64,000 bases of DNA, from contig LOER01000016.1 of NCBI GenBank assembly GCA_001515945.1, positions 345,614-409,613 on the forward strand. The letters are read 5' to 3'. Numbering within the stretch: the stretch's first letter is position 1; each line of letters starts with the position of its first letter. The notes under the pieces were generated by a model, which searched no databases, was not told the origin of the DNA, and was given only the letters and a program-made list of their open reading frames with translations. This DNA is from Desulfitibacter sp. BRH_c19. GTDB taxonomy: Bacteria > Bacillota > DSM-16504 > Desulfitibacterales > Desulfitibacteraceae. This document shows positions 43,549 to 51,884 of the stretch, piece after piece. The position numbers and the translations under genes were made by a program.

Positions 43549-43725
43549 TTGTCAAAAATTATGTCTGAACAGCTAAAATATGAGCTCGCAAAAGAGCTCG
43601 GTGTTTATAACACAGTCATGAATGAAGGATGGGGTGGTGTACCCTCTCGGGAATGTGGTAATTTGGTAAAAATGGCAATCATGAAAGCTGAACAGACCAT
43701 GGGAAACCAACCTAACCGTTACTAA
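43549..43725 (+). CDS. Alpha/beta-type small acid-soluble spore protein (SASP)
   Basis: A 58 aa protein from TTG 43549 after a strong AAAAGGAGG. It matches the shorter clostridial alpha/beta SASP form: LKYELAKELGVYNTV near the N-terminus, with the E-x-A context cut by the germination protease, and NEGWGGVPSRECGNLVK in the DNA-binding half. Such proteins coat and protect spore DNA and are made under sigma-G. It lies alone, on the plus strand, between fdhD and fliY (both minus), with its own terminator. A cysteine (REC) is unusual in this family. Confidence 0.8.
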   Translation: MSKIMSEQLKYELAKELGVYNTVMNEGWGGVPSRECGNLVKMAIMKAEQTMGNQPNRY

Positions 43726-43737
43726 CCCTCCATCAAC

Positions 43738-43770
43738 AAGGGCAGCTTTTTAGCTGCCTAATTTTTTTTA
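43738..43770 (+). terminator. Terminator after the SASP gene
   Basis: GGGCAGCT, TTT loop, AGCTGCC, then TAATTTTTTTT. The T-run overlaps the last codons of fliY on the other strand, so both genes share this end. Confidence 0.85.
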
Positions 43771-44885
43771 AGATTTTGCAAACGTTGCTCTGGGCTTACA
43801 ATACTTGTAACCCTTACTCCATAGTTTTCATTTATTACGACTACTTCACCTTTTGCTATTAGAGTTCCATTCACAAGTACATCAACTGGTTCATTAGCCA
43901 ACCTTTCCAGTTCTACTATGGAACCAGGTATCAGGTTAAGAACTTCATTTATAGGTCTTTTTGTTTTGCCTAAGACAACAGATACTTTTAAGGGCACATC
44001 AAGAATTAAATCTAAGTTTTTAGGATAGTCTTGCAACTGACTTGTTGATGGTATATATTCTTCCGCAGACGGTCGGGCCTTGTCTTTATTGACAGCTACA
44101 TTAACAGATTCTTGAATGGGTTCTGAATCTGGCTGAGAAACAACAGGTTTAGCGGCTGGTTGTCCAGGATTCAGTAGTAAATTAGCTTCCATTCTAGCTA
44201 TATCAACAGGCACAACCTGCATAATCTCACTATCAATAAGATCACCTATCTTAAGGTCAAAGGAAATAACTGACATCGGTTCTTCCTTATCCCACGGGTA
44301 ATATACCTCATCTTGCTTTAAATCAACAATATTTACAATTGGTGGAGCTATTTTCACACCTATTCCAAATATGCTTGACATGGCCGTAGCAGCAGAACCT
44401 ATCATTTGATTCATTGCCTCTGCTACTGCACTTACATGAATTTCGCTTAATTCTTCTGGTGGATCCGTACCAGGACCTCCCATCATTAAGTCAGCTATTA
44501 TGGCTGCATCCCTAATTTTAATAACTAAAATATTAGAACCATTTAATCCATCTGTAAAGTTTACATCAATTAATAAATAGGGAATCCTAAAGGAGTCATA
44601 TAATGTCTTTGCACTTATTATATTTACCCTAGGAGTAGTTATTATAACCTTTTGATTTAATAATTCCGATAAAGCCGTTGATGCAGAGCCCATGGAAATG
44701 TTACCTATTTCGCCAAGAGCATCCTTTTCCATGTCACTAAGAACACTTGAAAAATCTTTATCTTCCTGTACTGCAGTAATCTCTATACTTTTTTCAACTA
44801 CTTCACTTTCTTCCCCGTTTGAATCATCAGACTGACCTTGTTTTAGAAGGGCATCTATTTCTTCTTGAGACAAGAAATTATCCAT
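43758..44885 (-). CDS. fliY: Flagellar motor switch phosphatase FliY
   Basis: A 375 aa C-ring protein. An N-terminal FliM-like peptide LSQEEIDALLKQG binds CheY-P. The middle is a CheC-like phosphatase domain with two D/S-xxx-E-xx-N motifs (DALGEIGNISMGSA near residue 55 and AVAEAMNQMIGSAA near 152). The C-terminus is a FliN domain (DVPLKVSVVLGKTKRPINEV). It thus both dephosphorylates CheY-P and builds the switch. ATG 44885 overlaps fliM. A separate FliN gene is present at 58.3 kb, an unusual co-occurrence in one operon. Confidence 0.93.
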   Translation of the reverse strand: MDNFLSQEEIDALLKQGQSDDSNGEESEVVEKSIEITAVQEDKDFSSVLSDMEKDALGEIGNISMGSASTALSELLNQKVIITTPRVNIISAKTLYDSFRIPYLLIDVNFTDGLNGSNILVIKIRDAAIIADLMMGGPGTDPPEELSEIHVSAVAEAMNQMIGSAATAMSSIFGIGVKIAPPIVNIVDLKQDEVYYPWDKEEPMSVISFDLKIGDLIDSEIMQVVPVDIARMEANLLLNPGQPAAKPVVSQPDSEPIQESVNVAVNKDKARPSAEEYIPSTSQLQDYPKNLDLILDVPLKVSVVLGKTKRPINEVLNLIPGSIVELERLANEPVDVLVNGTLIAKGEVVVINENYGVRVTSIVSPEQRLQNLKKN

Positions 44886-45873
44886 GGTTATTCCCTCCCG
44901 ACACTTTGGAAGTTACTCTAACTCCAACCTTACTCCTAACTAGCCCAGGTTGTACTTTGAACCTTACATGATCGTTAACATACAATTCAAAATCATCACC
45001 TGCATTAATATCTAAAGGAATAACATCACCCTCATCGAGTCCCAGAAACTCCCTAACAGTTAACTCTGTATGCCCAACAACGGCACTTAAATCCAAAGGT
45101 ACATTAAGCAATTTATTACGTATAATACTTTTTGCTCCATCTGCACCTGAAACATCTTGACTTGCAAACCAGTAATGAGCAGTCAGTTTAGAAATTACAG
45201 GTTCTAAGGTAATAAATGGTAAACATAGGTTTATAATCCCCTGTGACTGATTAACAGTTGTTGAAAGGGTAACTATTGCAACAGTTTCGTTTGGGGAAAT
45301 TATTTGGTTAAACTGTGGATTAGTTTCAATATTTTCAATGACTGGCTGAAAATTAAATATGTCTGACCATGCATAAACCATGCTTTCCATCAATTTGCTA
45401 ATTAGCTTTTTTAGAACACTTAATTCAATATCTGTCATTTCCCTTAAAGCAACCGGCATTTCTCCTGGGCCGCCAAATAGTAAATCAATAATAGGGAACG
45501 TAAAAGCAGGATTACATTCAAAAACAGCTGTCCCCTTAAGAGGTGACAAACTTAAAACAGCCATTAAAGTGGGGCTTGGTATTGAAACCAGAAAATCCTC
45601 ATAGGTTAGCTGGTCAACAGAAGCAATTTTTACAGTAACACTAGTTCGCAAGTACCCCGATAAAAAATTAGATGCTAAACGCCCAAAATTATCGTGGATC
45701 ATATGGAGGGTCCTCAATTGATCCTTTGAAAACTTATTTGGACGACGAAAGTCATAGTTTTTTATAACATCAGTTTTTGTACTTTCTGCCTTCACATCTT
45801 CCGCTGAAATTTCCCCGGTAGATAGGGCATTTAAAAGTAAATCTATTTCGGATTGAGATAAAACTTCTTTCAA
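44878..45873 (-). CDS. fliM: Flagellar motor switch protein FliM
   Basis: C-ring protein of 331 aa: the N-terminal CheY-binding peptide VLSQSEIDLLLNAL, the middle CheC-like domain without phosphatase residues (LFGGPGEMP), and a C-terminal FliN-like domain (NVPLDLSAVVGHTELTVREF). TTG 45873 has GGGTGG 9 nt upstream; the frame to 45897 would start before that site. It lies between cheY and fliY, overlapping fliY by 8 bp. Confidence 0.95.
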   Translation of the reverse strand: MKEVLSQSEIDLLLNALSTGEISAEDVKAESTKTDVIKNYDFRRPNKFSKDQLRTLHMIHDNFGRLASNFLSGYLRTSVTVKIASVDQLTYEDFLVSIPSPTLMAVLSLSPLKGTAVFECNPAFTFPIIDLLFGGPGEMPVALREMTDIELSVLKKLISKLMESMVYAWSDIFNFQPVIENIETNPQFNQIISPNETVAIVTLSTTVNQSQGIINLCLPFITLEPVISKLTAHYWFASQDVSGADGAKSIIRNKLLNVPLDLSAVVGHTELTVREFLGLDEGDVIPLDINAGDDFELYVNDHVRFKVQPGLVRSKVGVRVTSKVSGGNNHG

Positions 45874-45902
45874 GGTAAAAAACCACCCTTCATACAATCA
45901 AG

Positions 45903-46265
45903 CTACTTAGATGCCTTTTCCATTGCTTGTATTACTCTCTCTTGTTGAAAGGGCTTAACAATAAAGTCACGTGCCCCTGCTTGAATTGCCTCCATAACCA
46001 TCATTTGCTGTCCCATTGCACTACACATTATAATCCGGGCTGAGGAATCCATTTGTTTGATTTCTTTTACAGCAGCAATCCCATCCTTTTCAGGCATTGT
46101 TATGTCCATAGTAACTAAGTCTGGTTTAAGTTCTTTGTACATTTCTATTGCCTTCTGCCCATTTTCTGCTTCACCAGCTACCTCATATCCATTCTTGCTA
46201 AGTATGTCCTTTATCATCATCCTCATAAAAGCTGCATCATCTACAATTAAAACTCGTTTAGCCAT
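45903..46265 (-). CDS. cheY: Chemotaxis response regulator CheY
   Basis: Single-domain receiver, 120 aa. The acidic pocket VLIVDDAAFMR is near residues 5-11, the phospho-acceptor Asp is in LVTMDITMPEKDG near residue 54, the Ser/Thr switch is in IIMCSAMG near 83, and the Lys is in FIVKPFQ near 104. In Firmicutes CheY-P binds FliM and promotes counter-clockwise rotation. ATG 46265 follows GGGGAGGTCAATA. It is between cheC and fliM. Confidence 0.95.
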   Translation of the reverse strand: MAKRVLIVDDAAFMRMMIKDILSKNGYEVAGEAENGQKAIEMYKELKPDLVTMDITMPEKDGIAAVKEIKQMDSSARIIMCSAMGQQMMVMEAIQAGARDFIVKPFQQERVIQAMEKASK

Positions 46266-46283
46266 TATTGACCTCCCCTGTAT

Positions 46284-46901
46284 TTATAAATTTATGCCTA
46301 AAGATTGAAATATTATTTCTAATGATCCTTCTTCAGGGATAAGAAAAAAATATCCATTTAGAGAAACATTTTCATCATGAAATCTTGTTTCAATTAAGAG
46401 AATGTTTTCATCAAATACGCCTCTTTCTAAGAGAGCTGCACTTAAAACAGCTGCTAGCATATCATGAGCAAGTGCTGGCACAGATGGGTTAAAAGTAAGT
46501 CTAGTCATACTAGATAACGCTATTAACATGGAACCTGTTAATATATTTCCTACTTCCTGCAAAGCAGAATATGCAATTTCATCTAACTCTGTCCTACTTC
46601 CAGGTTCAATATTCATTAACAAATCTGCTAGCATGAAGGCACTTTTTTCATCTAAGAGAAATATAACAGTACTTGGTGCACAACCTGCTACTGACAGATT
46701 GATACATACTGCCAGTTCCTCCCCCGTACCAAAGGTTTTTATAAACTCTTGCAGATTAATTACACCTGCACTAGGTACATCCATATCTATTTTTCTATCC
46801 AGCAGTTGAGCAAGAGATGTTGCAGCATTACCTGAACCTATATTACCTATTTCTTTTAAGACGTCTAAATGTATTGCTTCTAGTTTTTTCCATTGTGACA
46901 G
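46284..46901 (-). CDS. cheC: CheY-P phosphatase CheC, apparent CTG or ATT start
   Basis: A 205 aa CheC protein. Two phosphatase motifs of the D/S-xxx-E-xx-N type are seen: DVLKEIGNIGSGNA near residue 14 and ALQEVGNILTGS near residue 115. It dephosphorylates CheY-P and is stimulated by CheD, whose gene is two upstream. No ATG/GTG/TTG lies in frame between the cheR stop and the protein core. AGGAGAGG sits 9 nt from CTG 46901 and 3 nt from ATT 46907. A TTG at 46967 exists inside cheR but has no site and would add 22 residues. CTG gives the family length. Confidence 0.85.
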   Translation of the reverse strand: MSQWKKLEAIHLDVLKEIGNIGSGNAATSLAQLLDRKIDMDVPSAGVINLQEFIKTFGTGEELAVCINLSVAGCAPSTVIFLLDEKSAFMLADLLMNIEPGSRTELDEIAYSALQEVGNILTGSMLIALSSMTRLTFNPSVPALAHDMLAAVLSAALLERGVFDENILLIETRFHDENVSLNGYFFLIPEEGSLEIIFQSLGINL

Positions 46902-46920
46902 TTTAATACACCTCTCCTTC

Positions 46921-47691
46921 TCATGATGGTTTTTGATAAAACCATGCTGATGTTTTTTCAAACCCAAGTTGACTATAATTTAATATACTTTCAGTGGCAC
47001 CTATAAATAAAATACCACCTGGCTTTAATGCATTAAAAAAATTTACATATAATTCATTTTGAGTTTCTCTTGTAAAGTATATTGTTACGTTTCGACATAC
47101 GATTAAATCATAATCATTCTCACATTTATCCCTTAATAAGTCATGTTTTCTAAATGTCACCTTATTCTTAATAGTATCAATTAATTGATATTTGCCATCT
47201 TCTTGAGTAAAATACTTGTTTAATCTCTCCATAGAGACGTTCTTTAGTAAATCACTACGATATTTTGCAGCTTTTGCTTCTTCTAAAATCCTTTCATCAA
47301 GGTCAAAAGCATGTATAGTATGCATGATCTTAGGTGTGAGGTGATCTAGTATCATTGCAATACTATAAGCTTCAGAACCTATGGAACATCCAGCACTCCA
47401 TATCTTTAATCTATTAGTTTTTTTTAATAAATAAGGAAAAATATCTGTTTCCAGCTTGTCAAATATATCTTTATTTCTAAAAAACTCAGAAACATTTATT
47501 GTTATTTTTTCTAGAAACTTTTTAGCTTGTTCCTGATCTCTATTTAGTGCTAGATAGTATTCACTAAATTCCTTAAATCCCTGGCTAATCATAAGGTGCT
47601 CAATTCTTCTTTTTAATTGCTTTTCTTTATATCCACTTAGATTAAGACCAAGTTTTCTTGATATCTGTTCTTTAAATTCAGTAAAATCCAA
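46921..47691 (-). CDS. cheR: Chemoreceptor methyltransferase CheR
   Basis: A 256 aa SAM-dependent glutamate methyltransferase of chemoreceptors. The N-terminal helical domain is followed by NVSEFFRNKDIFD, the SAM loop LKIWSAGCSIGSEAYSIAM near residue 98, the conserved DLIVCRNVTIYF near 200 and PGGILFIGATESI near the end. TTG 47691 is preferred over 47697, which abuts the GGGGGAG site. The matching methylesterase cheB, with cheA and cheW, is not in this operon. Confidence 0.92.
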   Translation of the reverse strand: MDFTEFKEQISRKLGLNLSGYKEKQLKRRIEHLMISQGFKEFSEYYLALNRDQEQAKKFLEKITINVSEFFRNKDIFDKLETDIFPYLLKKTNRLKIWSAGCSIGSEAYSIAMILDHLTPKIMHTIHAFDLDERILEEAKAAKYRSDLLKNVSMERLNKYFTQEDGKYQLIDTIKNKVTFRKHDLLRDKCENDYDLIVCRNVTIYFTRETQNELYVNFFNALKPGGILFIGATESILNYSQLGFEKTSAWFYQKPS

Positions 47692-47706
47692 CACCAACTC
47701 CCCCCT

Positions 47707-48216
47707 CTATATTTCTTTAGGTACAGATCCAACAGTTCTAACCAAAACTTTGCCTGAGTCAGTTTGAAGAATCATCGTTCTGCCTTTATTCCCCCCTGTG
47801 TCCTCTGCACTTAAAGCTATATCGAGGCTATCAAGCACTTCTTTAGTCTTTTTTATGTTTCTTTCCCCAATATTTAGTAAGTTAGATGTGTTTCTTTTAA
47901 ACATCTGAGCACCACCAGCTATTTTAGCTACTATGTTACTTTTTTTTGCACCAATCATTAATACTTCTCGTAGTAGCATATCTATTCCGGTGTCAGCAAA
48001 TTTGGCAGGGTTGTCTGCGTTTTTAAACTGAGTACTGTCTGGTAACATAATATGTACCATACCCCCAACCCGAGCAAACTTGTCAAATAATACGATTCCA
48101 ACGCATGACCCTAATCCTAGTGTAATGACATTGTGGGGACTATTTGTAACCTTCATGTCGGCTATTCCAACCCTAAATTCCTGAATGCTTTCTTCTTTAG
48201 ACCATGCATTTATCAT
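47707..48216 (-). CDS. cheD: Chemoreceptor glutamine deamidase CheD
   Basis: A 169 aa enzyme that deamidates receptor glutamines and binds CheC to raise its phosphatase activity. The catalytic Cys is in TLGLGSCVGIVLFD near residue 38, and the His is in GGMVHIMLPDS near residue 54, followed by KIAGGAQMF. ATG 48216 follows GGAGGACACGC. It sits between the flgF/G-like gene and cheR. Confidence 0.94.
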   Translation of the reverse strand: MINAWSKEESIQEFRVGIADMKVTNSPHNVITLGLGSCVGIVLFDKFARVGGMVHIMLPDSTQFKNADNPAKFADTGIDMLLREVLMIGAKKSNIVAKIAGGAQMFKRNTSNLLNIGERNIKKTKEVLDSLDIALSAEDTGGNKGRTMILQTDSGKVLVRTVGSVPKEI

Positions 48217-48257
48217 TGCGTGTCCTCCATATTTTCATTGCATAAGAAGTCAGTTGC

Positions 48258-48962
48258 TTATCTCAAACTACCGATTTCATTTGCGCTCTTTTTCATTATC
48301 TCATCTTGGGTTAAAAGCATTCTCTGATTTAATTGAAAAAGCCTAAGGGCCTCTATTACTTCAGCCATAGCTTGTCCTAAATCCACATTGGATCCTTCAA
48401 GGTAACCTCTTTTTAACTGTGGATTTTCTAGAATGTTTTCCAAAGAAGGGTCTGAAATTGCATAAAGATCCTCCCCGTACTTTGTTAAGCTATCTTCAGG
48501 AGGATTAGCAATTGCAAATGCTTGATCTAAATCTTCATTTTCTACATGTATGTAATCATCATAATACCCTATTGCCCTATAACCTTCATGGGTAACAAGA
48601 TAGCCTTCACTATCTACTCTAAAACTCCCTTTCCTTGTATATAAATCTCCTTGAGGAGTTTCTACTATAAAAAACCCTTCTTCAGCTAGAGCAAAATCAT
48701 AGAGTGCGCCAGTCTCAAACAAGACCCCCATACTAAAATCAGTATGTGTTTCAGATACTTGGGAACCATGGGGCATAACTCCAATTGGTTCAACCTCAGG
48801 ACCACTTACTGAATGTATAAGTGAATCATGAAGTGTTGAAAAAGTAATGTCTCTCTTTTTATAACTTGGTGTATTTATATTAGCAATGTTATCAGACATT
48901 ATATCCTGCTGAAGCTGCCGTGATAATAAACCATTTACGGAAATATACAGTCCTCTGTTAAT
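48258..48962 (-). CDS. Flagellar hook-basal body protein, FlgF/FlgG (FlhO/FlhP) type, apparent ATT start
   Basis: A 234 aa rod protein. The N-terminus after the initiator reads NRGLYISVNGLLSRQLQQD, then MSDNIANINTPSYKK, the flagellar basal-body rod signature. The C-terminus has GSNVDLGQAMAEVIEALRLFQ, typical of FlgF/FlgG. Family members begin Met-x-x-Gly-Leu-Tyr, and the codon in the Met position is ATT 48962, with GGGAGGAGAGG just upstream. An ATG at 49037 lies far upstream, has no site and would add 25 non-family residues. The start overlaps the stop codon of the small gene before it. FlgF and FlgG cannot be separated here. Confidence 0.88.
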   Translation of the reverse strand: MNRGLYISVNGLLSRQLQQDIMSDNIANINTPSYKKRDITFSTLHDSLIHSVSGPEVEPIGVMPHGSQVSETHTDFSMGVLFETGALYDFALAEEGFFIVETPQGDLYTRKGSFRVDSEGYLVTHEGYRAIGYYDDYIHVENEDLDQAFAIANPPEDSLTKYGEDLYAISDPSLENILENPQLKRGYLEGSNVDLGQAMAEVIEALRLFQLNQRMLLTQDEIMKKSANEIGSLR

Positions 48963-49179
48963 TTTCCTCTCCTCCCTTATTATCAGAATCAAATGGTAAT
49001 ACCTCTTGGGGATATACCATACCTTCTTGCCTTGCAAGGCTTTCTATCTCGTACTTAGTGGGTTTGGGTGAGCCAAATGTTATAAGTAATCCAGCAATGA
49101 GAAAACCTATACCTATACCAAATAAAATTTGATTATATTTCTTAATGGTGGTTCTTATTTTTTCAAATTTAAAATTAAT
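48958..49179 (-). CDS. Small single-span membrane protein with apparent ATT start (73 aa)
   Basis: No family was assigned firmly. A TGA in frame is followed by ATT 49179, which has AAGGGTG 7 nt ahead, and there is no ATG, GTG or TTG until a Met codon at residue 54. The product starts MNFKFEKIRTTIKKYNQILF, has one membrane helix (GIGIGFLIAGLLITFG), then KYEIESLARQEGMVYPQEVL, a pattern resembling the end of short MltG/YceG-like proteins near spore and flagellar genes. It overlaps the swrB-like gene by ~25 bp and ends in TAA overlapping the flgF/G-like start, so it is translationally coupled on both sides. Confidence 0.72.
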   Translation of the reverse strand: MNFKFEKIRTTIKKYNQILFGIGIGFLIAGLLITFGSPKPTKYEIESLARQEGMVYPQEVLPFDSDNKGGEEN

Positions 49180-49547
49180 TGTATTTCACCCTTTCCCCTA
49201 TTAAACCTTTTAGCTATATCAACTATTTCTTCTCCTTTGTGATAAGCGTCAATTATCTCATCGTATTCTTCTATGGTTTGTCTCTCTACGAGACTTTGAG
49301 AAAAAGATGGTGCTACTTTCGGACTACCCACATTTCCATATCTTTGGGATGGTACCTCACTTAACCTATCTAGGACTTCTTCTACATTATTTGACAATAT
49401 ATCAATTTTTTCCTCTAATTCCTCAATCTTTTTGTCTTCTGAAATTGGTTTTTTATTTGTTTTTAAAAATGAAATAGGAGTACCATTTAAGGTGGGATAA
49501 ACAACAGCTATGATAATTACGCCTAAAATCAATAAAAAAATTCCCAT
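49155..49547 (-). CDS. SwrB/YlxL-like protein (DUF6115)
   Basis: A 130 aa protein with one N-terminal membrane helix (FLLILGVIIIAVVYPTL), a coiled coil (ISEDKKIEELEEKIDILSNN) and a C-terminal helix-turn-helix-like motif EIVDIAKRFNRGKGEIQLIL. In Bacillus SwrB follows sigD and promotes flagellar assembly; topology and position match. ATG 49547 follows AAAGGAAAATAAACA. The end overlaps the start of the small ATT-initiated gene. Confidence 0.8.
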   Translation of the reverse strand: MGIFLLILGVIIIAVVYPTLNGTPISFLKTNKKPISEDKKIEELEEKIDILSNNVEEVLDRLSEVPSQRYGNVGSPKVAPSFSQSLVERQTIEEYDEIIDAYHKGEEIVDIAKRFNRGKGEIQLILNLKK

Positions 49548-49550
49548 TGT

Positions 49551-50306
49551 TTATTTTCCTTTCTCTAAAAATAACCGAATTTTTAATAAAATTTTGCTCT
49601 TTAGCTGAGATACTCTTGATTCAGTAATATTCATAATATACGCTATTTCCTTTAAAGTAAGTTGCTCATGGAAATACATTGCTAAAACCAACTTTTCCTT
49701 TTCTGTGAGTTCGTCAATTGCTTTTATAAGTTTATCCTGGGTTTCCTTCCATGCAACCTGCTCCTCAGGGTTGTACATAGATGGTGCGGCTAATGTATCA
49801 ATTAAAGCTAAGCCCTCCCCTTCAGTTCCATCTATCCTTAAACTTTCTTGTAAGGAAACACAGCTTAGATGTGCAAACGCCATAATAATCCCATCTACTT
49901 CTTTTACAGACATATTTAGTACTTTAGCTATATCTTCCGAAGTAGTTTCTGTACCCATTTCCTGTTCAAGGCGTTCTATTGTCCTTGAAACCTTTGAAAG
50001 ATTTTCACTTAAACCCCTAGGAATTATCGTGGAATCTCTTAAAGCATCTAGAATCGCTCCTCTAATTCTGAGCGTAGCAAAAGTTTCAAATTTAATGCCC
50101 TTAGCAGGAATAAACCTTTCAACTGCTTCTATTAGCCCAATAATTCCATAACTAATAACATCTTCCCTATCCCAATGTAGTGGCAGCTTTAATGTCATTC
50201 TACCTACTATCTTCTTTACCAAGGGTAGATAACTTTCGATAATGTTATCTCTAATCAGTAGATCTTTATTTAGTTGATATGACTTCCAAAGCTGTTCCCT
50301 TTCCAT
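49551..50306 (-). CDS. sigD: Flagellar/motility sigma factor SigD (FliA/WhiG family)
   Basis: A 251 aa sigma-28 type factor for late flagellar and chemotaxis promoters. Region 2 begins LPLVKKIVGRMTLKLPLHWDRED and continues GIIGLIEAVERFIPAKGIKFETFA. Region 3 shows the GLSENLSKVSRTIERLEQEM pattern. Region 4 has the helix-turn-helix LTLKEIAYIMNITESRVSQL. ATG 50306 has GGATGAG at 5 nt. It is downstream of the PilZ gene and upstream of the swrB-like gene, as in Bacillus. No flgM is seen in the window. Confidence 0.94.
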   Translation of the reverse strand: MEREQLWKSYQLNKDLLIRDNIIESYLPLVKKIVGRMTLKLPLHWDREDVISYGIIGLIEAVERFIPAKGIKFETFATLRIRGAILDALRDSTIIPRGLSENLSKVSRTIERLEQEMGTETTSEDIAKVLNMSVKEVDGIIMAFAHLSCVSLQESLRIDGTEGEGLALIDTLAAPSMYNPEEQVAWKETQDKLIKAIDELTEKEKLVLAMYFHEQLTLKEIAYIMNITESRVSQLKSKILLKIRLFLEKGK

Positions 50307-50317
50307 TATCACTCATC

Positions 50318-51001
50318 CTAAGTTTTTCTTATGGTTTCAATCATCTTATCAAAAACATAACCGATTATTTTATCCTGGGTTCTCTCATCTATATTGTAAA
50401 AGGATAAACCTGCCAAGTATCTTTTTACTCCGCCCTTATTCTCAGTAATATTCCTCATTACCTGACCAAATAGTTTTAGCCGCTGAGCCTTACCTTTTAG
50501 TAAAATTTCAAATTCTACAATTAAATAAGCCTTTTCTGGAGGAAATTTATCAACCTTAAGCATCATACCTCCACCACTTAAGTCAACTGCTAAAGCGGTT
50601 TGTACTGGTCTGTATTTTTCAGCATCTTTTGCTACAGATGGTGGGTGCTCCAAAACCTCATACTTTACATTTATAGCAACTTCTACCCTAACAAAATTTC
50701 TTCTTTCATGCTTTTTAACATTTTCAGGTAGACTTAAAATATATAATTTTAAGTTGTTGTCATTTTTTACACCTAAAACATTTGCTTCAAAAGTATATCT
50801 ATCATTTTCTGTAAAAATACCTAAGCTAACTCTTTCTCCATTTTTTAACGATAAGACAAATCTCTTGTAGACAGGCTCTTGGATCATGAAGCTATCAACC
50901 CTGATCCCTTGTATCAAGCTCTTATATATTGTATTATCATCATCTCGTGTTACTTCAATGTTAGAATTGATCTGCAAAAATTTAAAATTTGAAGAAGACA
51001 A
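50318..51001 (-). CDS. YcgR-like flagellar PilZ protein
   Basis: A 227 aa protein with an N-terminal YcgR-like domain (FVLSLKNGERVSLGIFTENDRYTFEANVLG) and a C-terminal PilZ domain whose c-di-GMP-binding motif reads RRNFVRVEVAINV and VDLSGGGMMLKVDKFP (RxxxR followed by D/NxSxxG). Such proteins brake or slow the motor when c-di-GMP is high. The gene lies between flhG and sigD. TTG 51001 has GGGGGAGG 6 nt upstream. Confidence 0.88.
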   Translation of the reverse strand: MSSSNFKFLQINSNIEVTRDDDNTIYKSLIQGIRVDSFMIQEPVYKRFVLSLKNGERVSLGIFTENDRYTFEANVLGVKNDNNLKLYILSLPENVKKHERRNFVRVEVAINVKYEVLEHPPSVAKDAEKYRPVQTALAVDLSGGGMMLKVDKFPPEKAYLIVEFEILLKGKAQRLKLFGQVMRNITENKGGVKRYLAGLSFYNIDERTQDKIIGYVFDKMIETIRKT

Positions 51002-51014
51002 AACATTCCTCCCC

Positions 51015-51884
51015 CTATTCAAATAATCTAAACAACTTACCCATAAAGTTATCAATGCCTTTTGGAGGTTTCATTTTGCCATCAATTAAGTTAACCGCTA
51101 ACTGTTTAACATCACCTGTCGCCTGGCACTTGGGATTAAACATGAAAAAGGGTACTTGGCTACAAACAGCCTTTTCTACATATGGATCCTTAGACACGTA
51201 ACCCAACCTCTTAATTTTAATCTTTAAAAACCTATTAGATACTGCTTCAATTTTACTCGCTGTAGTATTTGCTTCCTTCAAACTAGAAACCTTATTTACT
51301 GCTAAAAACACCTGTGAGTTTATCTCAAACCTAGACAGAACTTTGATAACGCTATATGCATCTGTTATAGAGGTAGGTTCAGGAGTTAACACAACTAAAA
51401 CATCATCAGCTGCCGATATAAAACCTAGAATAGTTCTAGATATTCCAGCACCACAATCAATAAAAAGATAATCGACTTCACTACAAACATTTCTTAACTG
51501 CTCCCACAATAATTCTTGGTGCTGCTTATCAATGCCTGCTATTTCCCCAAAACCTGATCCCCCTGGAATAATCTTGATACCGTAAGGACCCTCTACAACT
51601 ACTTCGTCCAAGGTTTTTTTACCCTTTAACACATTTAGTAGATTATATTGAGGACTTAAGCCCATTAATATATCTACATTGGCCATACCTAAGTCAGCGT
51701 CCAATATCATAACCTTTTTATCAAGTTGCGCAAGGGCAATTGCTAAATTTAGAGTTAAATTTGTTTTGCCTACCCCTCCTTTACCACTAACTACAGATAT
51801 TGTTCTAAAGGAGGGAATAGTTGCTTTTTTATGAGTATTATCTTTTGCGAATAGTTCTCTTAGCCTACTAGCCTGATCTAGCAT
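51015..51884 (-). CDS. flhG: Flagellar number regulator FlhG (YlxH/MinD-like ATPase)
   Basis: A 289 aa MinD/ParA-family ATPase with the deviant Walker A SGKGGVGKTNLTLNLAIAL near residue 33, switch I LDADLGMANVDILMGL and DYLFIDCGAGISRTI. It binds membranes through the C-terminal amphipathic helix (NFMGKLFRLFE) and stimulates FlhF GTPase to set flagellar number and place. ATG 51884 overlaps the flhF stop. Confidence 0.93.
   Translation of the reverse strand: MLDQASRLRELFAKDNTHKKATIPSFRTISVVSGKGGVGKTNLTLNLAIALAQLDKKVMILDADLGMANVDILMGLSPQYNLLNVLKGKKTLDEVVVEGPYGIKIIPGGSGFGEIAGIDKQHQELLWEQLRNVCSEVDYLFIDCGAGISRTILGFISAADDVLVVLTPEPTSITDAYSVIKVLSRFEINSQVFLAVNKVSSLKEANTTASKIEAVSNRFLKIKIKRLGYVSKDPYVEKAVCSQVPFFMFNPKCQATGDVKQLAVNLIDGKMKPPKGIDNFMGKLFRLFE

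Noticed and set aside
48963..49037. Upstream ATG at 49037 as the start of the flgF/G-like protein
   Set aside because: No ribosome binding site, and the added residues overlap the small gene and do not fit the family N-terminus.
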